Origin: JBBRUG01 sp038247995
GTDB lineage: Bacteria; Chloroflexota; Chloroflexia; Chloroflexales; Chloroflexaceae
Assembly: GCA_038247995.1 (NCBI GenBank)
Contig: JBBRUG010000142.1
Location: 1-14,521, forward strand
DNA length: 14,521 bases
Reading direction: 5' to 3'
A model generated the notes under the pieces. That model saw only the letters and a program-made list of their open reading frames with translations. It was not told where the DNA came from and ran no database searches. Positions 6,372 to 13,327 of this stretch are shown here, piece by piece. The number at the start of each line of letters is the position of its first letter. Positions within the stretch are counted from its first letter, which is position 1. The translations under genes and the position numbers were made by a program.

Positions 6372-6396
6372 CAAGTTGCGTTATTTTTCGTATACT
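6368..6396 (+). promoter_or_regulatory. Near-consensus promoter for the sigma-factor gene
   Basis: TTGACA (6368-6373), a 17-base spacer, then TATACT (6391-6396). The -35 overlaps the psuG stop codon TGA at 6369-6371. This predicts a leader of about 160 bases before the sigma-factor ATG. Confidence 0.85.
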
Positions 6397-6535
6397 CGTT
6401 TATGCAGTTACCAGCGCATGCTGTTAGCTGTACCCTCTTACGATGTTCTACGCGCTTAACCCAGTCTTGTTGAGTGCAGCTCTATACAGATAGCGAGGGC
6501 GGGGCTCCTTTCCATGGGGGAGGGGTTCTATTGTG

Positions 6536-6566
6536 TCGTTATCCCTAGGTGAGGAGCAGATAACGA
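6536..6566 (+). promoter_or_regulatory. Stem-loop presenting the sigma-factor ribosome binding site
   Basis: Perfect 8-bp arms TCGTTATC (6536-6543) and GATAACGA (6559-6566) enclose a 15-base loop containing the Shine-Dalgarno GAGGAG. The second arm abuts the ATG at 6567. Such a structure could present or restrict the site to ribosomes, but no function is shown by sequence alone. Confidence 0.6.
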
Positions 6567-7598
6567 ATGCTCAAGCGAACCGCATCACGCTGGGAGTTGA
6601 CCGAGCCGCAGACGCTGGAGCATGCTGGTAATCAGGGAGGCGAATTGGAGGATCTTCACGACGGCCATGAAGAGCATCGCGCCGTCGAGCCTACCCCCGA
6701 TGCCGTACAGCATTACCTTCAGGAGATCGGGCGGGTAGCATTACTTACCGCCGGCCAGGAAGTGGAGTTAGCCGAGAGTATTGAACGGGCTAACGCAGCT
6801 CAGGAACGCCTGAATACGGAAGCAGACGTGAATGTGCCGTTGCGGCGGGCGCTGCTGCAAAATGTCCAACGCGGCCAGGATTCGCGGCGCCATTTGATCC
6901 AGGCGAACTTGCGCCTCGTCGTGAGTATCGCCAAAAAGTATGTCGGTCGCGGTCTCTCCCTGCTGGATCTGATCCAGGAGGGCAATATTGGTTTGATGCG
7001 CGCCGTTGAGAAATTCGATTATCGTAAGGGTAATCGCTTCTCGACGTATGCAACCTGGTGGATCCGTCAGGCTGTTACGCGGGCATTGGCCGAGCAGGGC
7101 CGTACTATCCGCCTGCCGGTGCACATGAGTGAGTCGGTTGGTCAGGTGAAGCGCGCCGCCGAGCGCCTATCGCAGTCGCTGGAACGTCAGCCAACGGCAG
7201 AGGAAATCGCCATCGCGCTTGGCCAGCCAGTTGATCGGATCCAGCGTGTCCTTGAGGCTGCGCGACGTCCGGTGTCGCTGGAAACGCCGGTGGGCGATGA
7301 GGGCGAACACACGCTCGGCGATTTCTTGCCCGACGATGAGATGCCCACACCCAGCGATTTCGCCTCACAGCAACTGCTGCGCAGCGACCTTGCCACAGCG
7401 CTGGATCACCTCAGTGAGCGCGAGCGCCGAATTATCGACCTGCGCTATGGGCTGGTTGATGGGCAGCGACGGACGCTTGAAGAAGTCGGGCGTACGCTCG
7501 GGATGACTCGGGAGCGTGCTCGCCAAATCGAGGCTGAGGCGTTACGACGCCTGCGCTCGCCGGATGTCGGGTTGCATCTGCGCGACTATCTCGAATAG
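6567..7598 (+). CDS. RNA polymerase sigma factor, sigma-70 family (RpoD/SigA-like, group 1 or 2)
   Basis: 343 residues. Region 1.2 (DAVQHYLQEIGRVALLT, residues 45-61) follows a short acidic N-terminus without a long region 1.1. Region 2 spans about 108-180 with NLRLVVSIAKKYVGRGLSLLDLIQEGNIGLMRAVEKFDY, split as blocks 2.1-2.2, and the -10 recognition helix RFSTYATWWIRQAVTRAL at 157-174. Region 3 is about 190-265, and region 4 about 275-335 with the -35 recognition helix TLEEVGRTLGMTRERARQIE. The strong match in regions 2.4 and 4.2 indicates recognition of housekeeping-type promoters. Chloroflexi often carry several RpoD-like factors, so it could be the primary one or a paralogue. A consensus promoter and a structured ribosome site precede it, and a strong hairpin follows. 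Confidence 0.93.
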   Translation: MLKRTASRWELTEPQTLEHAGNQGGELEDLHDGHEEHRAVEPTPDAVQHYLQEIGRVALLTAGQEVELAESIERANAAQERLNTEADVNVPLRRALLQNVQRGQDSRRHLIQANLRLVVSIAKKYVGRGLSLLDLIQEGNIGLMRAVEKFDYRKGNRFSTYATWWIRQAVTRALAEQGRTIRLPVHMSESVGQVKRAAERLSQSLERQPTAEEIAIALGQPVDRIQRVLEAARRPVSLETPVGDEGEHTLGDFLPDDEMPTPSDFASQQLLRSDLATALDHLSERERRIIDLRYGLVDGQRRTLEEVGRTLGMTRERARQIEAEALRRLRSPDVGLHLRDYLE

Positions 7599-7606
7599 TG
7601 CAAGTC

Positions 7607-7633
7607 AAACGGGGCGCCACTGGCGCCCCGTTT
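7607..7633 (+). terminator. Terminator after the sigma-factor gene
   Basis: AAACGGGGCGCCA and TGGCGCCCCGTTT form a 13-bp perfect inverted repeat with almost no spacer, nine bases after the stop codon. The A-start/T-end symmetry could let it work in both directions. The T tract is only three long, so termination may be partial. Confidence 0.75.
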
Positions 7634-7647
7634 GCTGTTCCGTTGAA

Positions 7648-7681
7648 TCAGGCACGGTACGCACGGTCGTACCGTGCCTGA
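7648..7681. terminator. Second hairpin between the convergent sigma and zinc-ribbon genes
   Basis: Perfect 13-bp arms TCAGGCACGGTAC and GTACCGTGCCTGA enclose the 8-base loop GCACGGTC, six bases beyond the stop of the minus-strand zinc-ribbon gene. There is no T tract, so it is a strong RNA stem (3'-end stabiliser or transcription block) rather than a classical terminator. Confidence 0.6.
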
Positions 7682-7686
7682 TGCTT

Positions 7687-8043
7687 TCAGTAGCGTGGTG
7701 CGCGCGGGCTATCACGCATTTGGGCGAAGCAATCGGCGCAGTAGACGGGTTTAGTTCCGCGTGGAACAAAGGGAACCGTCGTTTCCTGGCCGCAGTTGGC
7801 GCATGTCACCTGATGCGCAACCCGTTCACGTGGCGCCCCATCGAAGTTTGTGGGGCGTGGCGAACGTTCGCGGGGGGCGAACCCTCCCGCTGACTGATTG
7901 GCTTTGCGCGCCTGACGACAGGCCGGGCAGCGGGTTGGTTCGTTGATGAACCCTTTTGAGGCGTAAAACTCTTGCTCGCCTTCCGTAAAAACAAACGGCG
8001 TTCCACAATCCCGACAGGTGATGGTTTTGTCAGCGAAGCTCAT
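7687..8043 (-). CDS. Small zinc-ribbon protein with two CxxC...CxxC modules
   Basis: 118 residues from the ATG at 8043, which has AGGAG nine bases upstream. Upstream in-frame codons to 8205 overlap the predicted promoter and look non-coding. The first zinc ribbon (Cys10, Cys13, Cys39, Cys42) has the pattern TCRDCGTPFVFTEGEQEFY and is the zinc-ribbon type listed as probable zinc-binding domain zf-trcl. A Gly/Arg/Pro-rich linker follows. The second ribbon uses Cys81, Cys84, Cys102 and Cys105 (TCANCGQETTVPFVPRGTKPVYCADC). Proteins of this layout are common in Chloroflexi. The role is unknown; nucleic-acid or ribosome binding is possible from the basic linker but unproven. It is monocistronic, with hairpins on both sides. 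Confidence 0.85.
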   Translation of the reverse strand: MSFADKTITCRDCGTPFVFTEGEQEFYASKGFINEPTRCPACRQARKANQSAGGFAPRERSPRPTNFDGAPRERVAHQVTCANCGQETTVPFVPRGTKPVYCADCFAQMRDSPRAPRY

Positions 8044-8193
8044 AGCTCGCCACTCCTGAACACAAGCGTCCAATACCGCGATTGGTGCGCACCTGGGTAG
8101 CGAGCAGGTTCGCCGAGCTCCATCACCGCGTAGGAGCTGAAAGTGCCGAATATGCCGTTCGCGTGCGCCAAAGGTGTACCAATTGTGTACGCT

Positions 8194-8221
8194 ATTATAC
8201 GGCATTTTTACCTATCGGCAA
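8194..8221 (-). promoter_or_regulatory. Probable promoter of the zinc-ribbon gene
   Basis: On the minus strand TTGCCG (8216-8221) is followed after 16 bases by a perfect TATAAT (8194-8199). It lies just downstream of the pyrG terminator hairpin and about 150 bases before the start codon. Confidence 0.6.
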
Positions 8222-8235
8222 TAGGTTTTTTACAG

Positions 8236-8275
8236 CAAAACGGTGCAGGAAGCGTTACCCGCCTGCACCGTTTTG
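8236..8275 (-). terminator. Terminator downstream of pyrG
   Basis: CAAAACGGTGCAGG and CCTGCACCGTTTTG form a perfect 14-bp stem with a 12-base loop, about 33 bases past the pyrG stop. The minus-strand 3' arm ends in TTTTG. It insulates pyrG from the zinc-ribbon gene. Confidence 0.8.
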
Positions 8276-8307
8276 TTGCTACTGGAGAATTTGTGGGTTA
8301 ACCCGAA

Positions 8308-9993
8308 TTAGAGTTCAACTGCAACCCATGCCCGTACGGCGTGGCGCTCATCGGCATCGTTGATCCGCAGTTGCTGAGTTTCGTCGGCGCGCAACGTGTG
8401 CGCGGCTGCCGTTACGAAGTCGCGGAAGAGTGGATGTGGGTTGCTGGGCCGCGACAAAAATTCCGGATGGAACTGACTTGCCACAAACCAGGGGTGATCG
8501 CGCAGTTCAATAATCTCGACAAGCCGCTGATCGGGTGAATGACCGCTGATCACAAAACCTGCTTCTTCGAGCAATGTCCGGTAATTGTTGTTGAACTCGA
8601 AGCGGTGCCGATGGCGTTCCATCACCTCTGTCTCGCCGTATGCTGCGGCGGCCAGCGTACCCGGCTTGAGGACGCAGGGATAAATGCCGAGGCGCATTGT
8701 GCCGCCCTTCTCCGTGATCCCGCGCTGATCAGGCATCAGATCGATCACCGGATGCGCGGCGTCGGGCACAAACTCGGTGCTATTGGCGCCATGTAGATCC
8801 AGCACATGGCGCGCAAACATAATCGTTGCCGCTTGCATGCCCAAGCACAGGCCCAGGTAAGGAATCTTATGGATGCGTGCATAATTCGCGGCCATAATCT
8901 TCCCTTCGACCCCGCGATCGCCGAAGCCGCCCGGCACTACAATGCCGTACACATCGGCAAGTAGCGTGGCCGCACCTTCACGCTCGACTTCCTCGGCGTG
9001 GACCCAGCGAATATCGATGTCGAGTTCCTGGTGCAACCCCGCGTGGCGCAACGCCTCCACAACGCTGATATAGGCGTCACGGAGCTCGACGTATTTGCCC
9101 ACGAGCGCGATTGGCAGCACCCGCTTGGGCCGGCGGATCAGCTCAACCAGACCCTGCCACTCATTCAGATCCGGTTGCTTGCATCCCAGGTCGAGCCGAT
9201 CACATAGATACTCGCCAAGACCGGCTTCCTCCAGCACCAGCGGCACTTCATAGATCGAGTCGACCGTCTGGACTGGGATCACAGCCCGCGTATCCACGTC
9301 GGCGAAGAAGGCTACCTTATCGCGGATCTCGTCGGAGATCGCAAAATCGGCCCGACAGAGGATCACGTCGGCGTTAATACCCACTCCGCGCAGCGCCATC
9401 ACCGAATGCTGGGTCGGCTTCGTCTTTAGTTCTTCAGTCGAGCCAATGTGTGGTAGGAGCGTGACGTGAATATAGAGCACATTGTCGCGGCCAACTTCTT
9501 TGCGCATCTGGCGGATCGCCTCAAGAAACGGCAAGCCCTCAATGTCGCCCACGGTGCCGCCAATTTCGACGATCACAACATCGGCGCTGCTCTGCGTGGC
9601 CACAGCCAGGATCCGCGCCTTGATCTCATCGGTAATATGCGGGATCACCTGGATCGTGCCGCCCAGATAGTCGCCGCGGCGTTCCTTGCTGATCACCGAC
9701 GAATAGATCTGTCCAGTGGTGATATTGCTCAGCCGGGTCAGATTTTCATCAATGAAACGCTCATAGTGCCCCAGGTCGAGGTCGGTCTCGGCGCCATCTT
9801 CGGTGACGAAGACCTCGCCGTGTTGATAGGGCGACATTGTCCCTGGATCGACGTTGAGGTAAGGATCGAGCTTCAGTACCGACACATGTAGCCCACGACT
9901 CTTGAGCAGGCGGCCGATCGAAGCAACACTGATTCCTTTCCCAACCGAAGAGACGACACCCCCAGTAACAAAAATGTACTTCGTCATTCGCAC
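8308..9993 (-). CDS. pyrG: CTP synthase
   Basis: Makes CTP from UTP, ATP and glutamine in the cytoplasm. 561 residues, slightly longer than usual, with about 30 extra residues after the GATase domain. The N-terminal amidoligase domain (about 1-270) starts KYIFVTGGVVSSVGKGISVASIG and includes KLDPYLNVDPGTMSPYQHGE, which binds nucleotide and metal. The C-terminal class I glutamine amidotransferase domain (about 295-535) has the nucleophile Cys383 in LGLCLGMQ and the triad partners His509 and Glu511 in QFHPEF. AAGGGGA lies nine bases before the ATG at 9993; a second ATG two codons on is an alternative start. The gene is preceded by about 400 bases without a gene that contains strong hairpins, hinting at leader control. 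It is followed by a clear terminator. Confidence 0.98.
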   Translation of the reverse strand: MRMTKYIFVTGGVVSSVGKGISVASIGRLLKSRGLHVSVLKLDPYLNVDPGTMSPYQHGEVFVTEDGAETDLDLGHYERFIDENLTRLSNITTGQIYSSVISKERRGDYLGGTIQVIPHITDEIKARILAVATQSSADVVIVEIGGTVGDIEGLPFLEAIRQMRKEVGRDNVLYIHVTLLPHIGSTEELKTKPTQHSVMALRGVGINADVILCRADFAISDEIRDKVAFFADVDTRAVIPVQTVDSIYEVPLVLEEAGLGEYLCDRLDLGCKQPDLNEWQGLVELIRRPKRVLPIALVGKYVELRDAYISVVEALRHAGLHQELDIDIRWVHAEEVEREGAATLLADVYGIVVPGGFGDRGVEGKIMAANYARIHKIPYLGLCLGMQAATIMFARHVLDLHGANSTEFVPDAAHPVIDLMPDQRGITEKGGTMRLGIYPCVLKPGTLAAAAYGETEVMERHRHRFEFNNNYRTLLEEAGFVISGHSPDQRLVEIIELRDHPWFVASQFHPEFLSRPSNPHPLFRDFVTAAAHTLRADETQQLRINDADERHAVRAWVAVEL

Positions 9994-10402
9994 CGTTCCC
10001 CTTGTGCTAGTGTGCGGCTGGCTTGCCGGCCGTCTCTACATACCGACCCGGGTAATGACCTACGTGAATTAACCTGCGCTGAGCAAAGCGGATCGTCACT
10101 ACAGACGGTAGGTCTGAAAAAGTGAGTGGGTCGGTCAACCGAAGGGTTGTACCGACCCACAAAGCGCATACTGATGGTAAAAAAACATGATCCCATAGTG
10201 CGCAATAGACCACGCGAGTTCCGTAAGATGAGCCGTATGCTGCGGTTTGCTCCTACGTGCTCAACATATCTGGACTGATAAACAGGCGGCGCACACATTG
10301 CGCCTTACGTACGATCCGGGCAACGCCGCGCTCAGCGGCTCTGATTATAGATACAAACGCTTCAGCCTGGGGCTTTTACACTTCCTTCACGAGCGTAATG
10401 AT
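9994..10402 (-). promoter_or_regulatory. Long structured leader of pyrG; no gene seen
   Basis: No credible ORF, tRNA or known riboswitch is recognisable. On the minus strand a perfect TATAAT lies at 10344-10349, without a good -35, and could give a leader of about 340 bases. A very stable hairpin at 10126-10160 is followed by TTTTT, and the segment GGGTCGGTA of its first arm recurs at 10041-10049 near the gene. Confidence 0.5.
10117..10160 (-). terminator. Candidate attenuator hairpin in the pyrG leader
   Basis: Minus-strand arms GTGGGTCGGT and ACCGACCCAC, continued inward by CAACC/GGTTG with a bulge, close on a CTTC tetraloop. After TCAC comes TTTTT. The position, 130 bases before pyrG and far from the upstream gene's stop codon, fits either an attenuator or a distal terminator for the hydrolase gene at 10403-11071. 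Confidence 0.6.
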
Positions 10403-11071
10403 CTAGTCATTAACGGCCTTCAGGATCACAACCCGTGTCTCTTCGCCCTCAGCAGGTAAATTAGAGGGTGTGACCGTCAATTTTTCTTCAGGGACAATCT
10501 CTTTGCGCCCTAGCTCGTGGATGAATTTCTCCAATGGCGCCAGTTCATACTCGAACGAGAGTTGCGCTGTGGCATAGTGCATCGGCAGCACAATGCGCGG
10601 GCCGATCTGGCTGATCACACTAACTGCCTCGGCAGGCCCGATTGTTTCGCCGCCGCCTACCGGCACGAAGAGCACATCAACATCGCCGATCTCTTCCACC
10701 TGAGCCTGGGTTAGTTCGTGCCCGAGATCACCAAGATGGCAGAAGACGACATCGTCCAGGTGAATGACATACACGGTATTAAAACCGCGCTCCTGACCTT
10801 TGTTTTTGTCATGGGCGGTACGAATGCCGCTGATCAGCACGCCGCTGACCTCATAGTCGCCGGGGCCGTCGATCACGAATACTTTTTCGCGGAGCGGTTT
10901 GACGCCGGCAACATAGTTATGATCGGGATGGTCGTGGCTAACCGTAACAATATGGGCTGTGGGGCGCCCAATATCGAGGCCGATCACGTGGCTGTATGGG
11001 TCGCACAATACAACGCCCTCACGACCGCGTAACCGAAAGCAGGCGTGACCGAGATAGGTAATATCAGGCAT
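10403..11071 (-). CDS. Metallo-beta-lactamase-fold hydrolase, UlaG / UPF0173-like
   Basis: 222 residues from the ATG with GAGGAG immediately upstream. It starts with the pattern PDITYLGHACFRL, typical of UlaG-like MBL proteins, and carries the metal motif SHDHPDH (His46, Asp47, His48, Asp50, His51). Further metal or fold residues are in CHLGDLGH and VLPMHYAT. The short MBL form without C-terminal additions suggests a small-molecule hydrolase, possibly lactonase or phosphodiesterase; the substrate cannot be told from sequence. It is 148 bases downstream of recX on the same strand and may be transcribed separately. The stop codon TAG sits inside the 17-bp inverted repeat TAATGA-N5-TCATTA (10396-10412). 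Confidence 0.88.
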   Translation of the reverse strand: MPDITYLGHACFRLRGREGVVLCDPYSHVIGLDIGRPTAHIVTVSHDHPDHNYVAGVKPLREKVFVIDGPGDYEVSGVLISGIRTAHDKNKGQERGFNTVYVIHLDDVVFCHLGDLGHELTQAQVEEIGDVDVLFVPVGGGETIGPAEAVSVISQIGPRIVLPMHYATAQLSFEYELAPLEKFIHELGRKEIVPEEKLTVTPSNLPAEGEETRVVILKAVND

Positions 11072-11181
11072 AGCTCCTCAATTATAGCTGCGATCATAGT
11101 GATCGAGCCGATCATAATGTCTGGTTCGACCCCTGAACCGACAGTAATTCGCGACATTCAACTTCAAGCAGTTTGTTTAAA

Positions 11182-11201
11182 GCCTGGTGTACATATCAGG
11201 C
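11182..11201 (-). terminator. Weak terminator-like hairpin after recX
   Basis: GCCTG/CAGGC with a 10-base loop is followed on the minus strand by TTTAAA, 18 bases past the recX stop. It has only a 5-bp stem and three Ts, so it is weak evidence for the end of the recA-recX transcript. Confidence 0.3.
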
Positions 11202-11219
11202 GCCGCCCGTAGTTCTGCA

Positions 11220-11888
11220 TCAGTCTTCATCAGTCGCCTGATTTTGAGCGACATTCCACAGTTGGTCAATCACCGGCCGAATAACGTCCAGCGTGAAACC
11301 GCGACGCTGTAGGAAGCCCCCGAGGCGCCGAGTAAATGTAGCGCGATCGGGGGCATTAGCATAGCGGGGAAGAGCATTACGAGCCAGTTGTAGAGCGCGG
11401 GCACTCTCAGCATCAGCGCCGTCGTCTGTGTCGGCAAGCACACGCGCAATTGTATCGTTACTCACGCCTTTACGTCGTAACTCCGCACGCAGTGCTATTG
11501 TACCACGAGGTCGGAAAGTGCGACGATTTTCAATCCATGTTCGACTAAAGGCGTCATCATCGAGCATGTCCAATTCGGTGAGCCGCTGCAGGGCCTGCTC
11601 GATTGCGCGCGGGGTAAACTGTTTTTGGCGCAGGCGTTGGCGCACTTCGGCGATCGAACGCGGGCGTACTTCGAGCAACCGGACTGCCGCACGCAGCGCT
11701 TTGCTTATCTGCTCCGTCGCGTCGAGGCGTTCCCAAGCGGCATCGTCGATCGCTTTGCCGACGTACAAGCCTTCGTCGGCGAGCGTCTTCAGGCTTACGC
11801 CGAGCGCAAATTCGTCGTCGATGAAGACATTGACGCGCTGGCTGTCGTTGATTTGCGCTTTGAGAGCGGTGATTGTTCCAGTGGGCAT
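11220..11888 (-). CDS. recX: RecX, regulator of RecA
   Basis: 222 residues. It is an all-helical three-helix-repeat protein that binds RecA filaments and modulates, usually inhibits, recombinase activity. Visible family features are the N-terminal ITALKAQINDSQRVNVFIDDEFALGVS, the central RSIAEVRQRLRQKQF and MLDDDAFSRTWIENR, and the C-terminal RRGFTLDVI. It lies downstream of recA on the same strand, the common arrangement. Its ATG at 11888 has no Shine-Dalgarno sequence; instead a 22-codon ORF with a strong site ends three bases upstream. recX translation may therefore depend on ribosomes finishing that ORF, which would keep RecX low relative to RecA. Confidence 0.93.
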   Translation of the reverse strand: MPTGTITALKAQINDSQRVNVFIDDEFALGVSLKTLADEGLYVGKAIDDAAWERLDATEQISKALRAAVRLLEVRPRSIAEVRQRLRQKQFTPRAIEQALQRLTELDMLDDDAFSRTWIENRRTFRPRGTIALRAELRRKGVSNDTIARVLADTDDGADAESARALQLARNALPRYANAPDRATFTRRLGGFLQRRGFTLDVIRPVIDQLWNVAQNQATDED

Positions 11889-11891
11889 TGG

Positions 11892-11960
11892 CTATTGTGC
11901 TGCTGATCGATCTGCATCGGCGACTGGGAAGGCAATTTGACCGAGTTGCACGAGTGACAT
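11892..11960 (-). CDS. 22-codon ORF between recA and recX, resembling the start of a VOC/glyoxalase protein
   Basis: ATG at 11960 preceded by AAGGAGG at ideal spacing; it ends TAG three bases before the recX ATG. The peptide is MSLVQLGQIAFPVADADRSA plus AQ. The segment LGQIAFPVADADR resembles the conserved beginning of vicinal-oxygen-chelate (glyoxalase) proteins, LGQIALPVxDxDRA. It may be a remnant left by deletion of a VOC gene, or it may be kept as a leader that delivers ribosomes to recX. It is too short for compositional tests, so coding status is uncertain, but the ribosome site is the best in the recA-recX interval. Confidence 0.55.
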   Translation of the reverse strand: MSLVQLGQIAFPVADADRSAAQ

Positions 11961-11990
11961 AAGGCCTCCTTGTGCGCCCTGATAACAAGC

Positions 11991-12020
11991 AACGGGCAGA
12001 GCAAGCTACTGCCCTCCCCG
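11991..12020 (-). terminator. Hairpin in the recA-recX gap
   Basis: GGGCAG/CTGCCC with a 9-base loop, extended outward by AAC/GTT with an asymmetric bulge, about 40 bases past the recA stop. No good T tract follows. It may partly attenuate transcription into recX. Confidence 0.4.
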
Positions 12021-12052
12021 TTGGCCATGTTCACATTCGGCTAAAGCTGAGA

Positions 12053-13120
12053 TTACTCTTCAAACAGCCCGTCATCGTCATCGTCGCTATCGGCGGTGCC
12101 CGCCGGCAGCGCCGCGGCAATTGGATTGGTCAGTGCCTGGGCCTTGACCAGCCGTTCGATCTCATCGGTGAGTGCAGTGTTTTCCTTGAGGAACTCGCGC
12201 ACATTTTCACGGCCCTGGCCAAGGCGATCTTCGCCAAGGTAGAACCACGCGCCGCTCTTGCGGATGATCCCCATATCGACGCCGACATCGATGATATTGC
12301 CTTCGCGCGAGATGCCGCTGTTGGCAAGGATATCGAACTCGGCCTGGCGGAAGGGCGGCGCGACCTTGTTCTTGATCACCTTGACCCGCGAGCGCGAGCC
12401 AATCGGCTCGGTACCCTGCTTGAGCGTCTCGATGCGACGAATATCGAGGCGTACTGAGGCATAGAACTTGAGCGCCTGGCCACCAGTGGTGGTTTCCGGC
12501 GAGCCAAACATCACGCCGATCTTCATCCGCAACTGGTTTAGGAAGACTACGATCGTGCGGCTCTTGTTGATCGCGCCGGAGAGCTTGCGTAGGGCCTGGC
12601 TCATCAGGCGGGCCTGAAGACCGGGCAACGAATCGCCCATGTCGCCTTCGATTTCAGCGCGCGGCACAAGGGCCGCCACTGAGTCGATGACGATCACGTC
12701 GATTGCGTTCGAGCGCACCAGCGTTTCACAGATTTCAAGAGCCTGCTCGCCCGTATCGGGCTGGGAGACAAGGAGCTCCTCGATATTCATACCGCAGCGG
12801 GCGCCATAAATTGGGTCGAAAGCGTGTTCAGCGTCGATAAAGGCGCAAACACCGCCCATCTTCTGGGCTTCGGCAATGATATGTTGGGCTAAGGTCGTCT
12901 TACCGCTGCTCTCCGGGCCGAAGATCTCGATGACCCGACCGCGCGGTAGCCCGCCAACGCCAAGGGCGATGTCGAGGGCAATTGCGCCTGTCGGGATCAC
13001 CTCAATAGCCAGGCGCGTATTGGCCTCGCCCATCTTCATGATCGAGCCTTTGCCGAACTTGCGGTCAATCTGGCTCATGGCCGCAGCCAGCGCTTTCTCC
13101 TTCTCAGGGGCGATAGCCAT
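12053..13120 (-). CDS. recA: RecA recombinase
   Basis: Forms the ATP-dependent filament on single-stranded DNA for homologous recombination and LexA-type repressor cleavage. 355 residues from the ATG at 13120, chosen because GGAGGAG lies nine bases upstream and MAIAPEKEKALAAAMSQI matches the usual RecA start. A GTG at 13150 with its own AGGAG would add ten residues and cannot be excluded. Walker A is GPESSGKT at residues 68-75, Walker B DVIVID at 141-146, the catalytic glutamate lies in FIDAEHA (about 94-100), the DNA-binding L1/L2 region follows EGDMGDSLPGLQARLMSQALRKL, and NQLRMKIGVMFG(S)PETTTGG is present near 195-214. The C-terminus is strongly acidic (SDDDDDGLFEE), as in most RecA proteins. 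Two candidate promoters lie upstream. Confidence 0.98.
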   Translation of the reverse strand: MAIAPEKEKALAAAMSQIDRKFGKGSIMKMGEANTRLAIEVIPTGAIALDIALGVGGLPRGRVIEIFGPESSGKTTLAQHIIAEAQKMGGVCAFIDAEHAFDPIYGARCGMNIEELLVSQPDTGEQALEICETLVRSNAIDVIVIDSVAALVPRAEIEGDMGDSLPGLQARLMSQALRKLSGAINKSRTIVVFLNQLRMKIGVMFGSPETTTGGQALKFYASVRLDIRRIETLKQGTEPIGSRSRVKVIKNKVAPPFRQAEFDILANSGISREGNIIDVGVDMGIIRKSGAWFYLGEDRLGQGRENVREFLKENTALTDEIERLVKAQALTNPIAAALPAGTADSDDDDDGLFEE

Positions 13121-13170
13121 CGCGGGCGCTCCTCCGTTTACCGTGCTCACGTGTGTTCTCCTGGTGCTTA

Positions 13171-13199
13171 ACTCTACTATAGGGGAGGGGCGCTGTCAA
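13171..13199 (-). promoter_or_regulatory. Proximal recA promoter
   Basis: On the minus strand TTGACA (13194-13199), a 17-base spacer, then TAGAGT (13171-13176). Transcription would begin about 45 bases before the recA ATG. The -35 lies within a dyad (13193-13207). Confidence 0.6.
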
Positions 13200-13207
13200 C
13201 GCGACAG
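13193..13207. promoter_or_regulatory. Dyad over the recA -35 box, candidate operator
   Basis: CTGTC, AACGC, GACAG form a perfect 5-bp dyad that covers the -35 hexamer of the proximal recA promoter. CTG and CAG ends 9 bases apart are close to the 10 of the E. coli LexA box. It could be the SOS operator here, but no second copy is available for comparison. Confidence 0.4.
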
Positions 13208-13217
13208 GCCCGAGAAT

Positions 13218-13250
13218 AGGAGGCAGGACGCAGGATCCAGGAGGCAGGGT
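13218..13250 (+). repeat. Short direct repeats AGGAGGCAGG in the recA upstream region
   Basis: AGGAGGCAGG occurs twice, about 21 bases apart, with related GACGCAGGAT between them; AGGAGGCAGA occurs again at 13991-14000. This is a low-complexity, non-coding purine-rich patch. Confidence 0.5.
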
Positions 13251-13294
13251 AGTGCATGCCCCAAATCTTACTGCGTTAGCGCTCATGCGTGCTG

Positions 13295-13323
13295 ATTATA
13301 GCACGCATGTTTTGGATGTGCAA
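13295..13323 (-). promoter_or_regulatory. Possible distal recA promoter
   Basis: On the minus strand TTGCAC (13318-13323) is followed after 17 bases by a perfect TATAAT (13295-13300). The -10 forms the loop side of the inverted repeat ATGCGTGCT-N6-AGCACGCAT (13285-13308). Confidence 0.4.
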
Positions 13324-13327
13324 GCTT

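Noticed and set aside
9466..9891. 141-residue plus-strand ORF inside pyrG
   Set aside because: Antisense shadow of a highly conserved CTP synthase domain; codon pattern is explained by pyrG.
10247..10459. Small plus-strand ORF in the pyrG leader region
   Set aside because: No ribosome site, no family resemblance, and it overlaps the end of the hydrolase gene in antisense.
11123..11139. GGTTCGACCCCTGAACC as a tRNA T-arm
   Set aside because: Only a 5-bp hairpin; no acceptor, D or anticodon arms can be formed around it.
13121..13150. GTG start for recA at 13150
   Set aside because: Possible, with its own AGGAG, but the ATG at 13120 has a stronger site and matches the family start; kept as an alternative.
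13218..13250. Short direct repeats as a CRISPR array
   Set aside because: Units are about 10 bases with irregular spacing and no spacers of constant length; no cas genes nearby.
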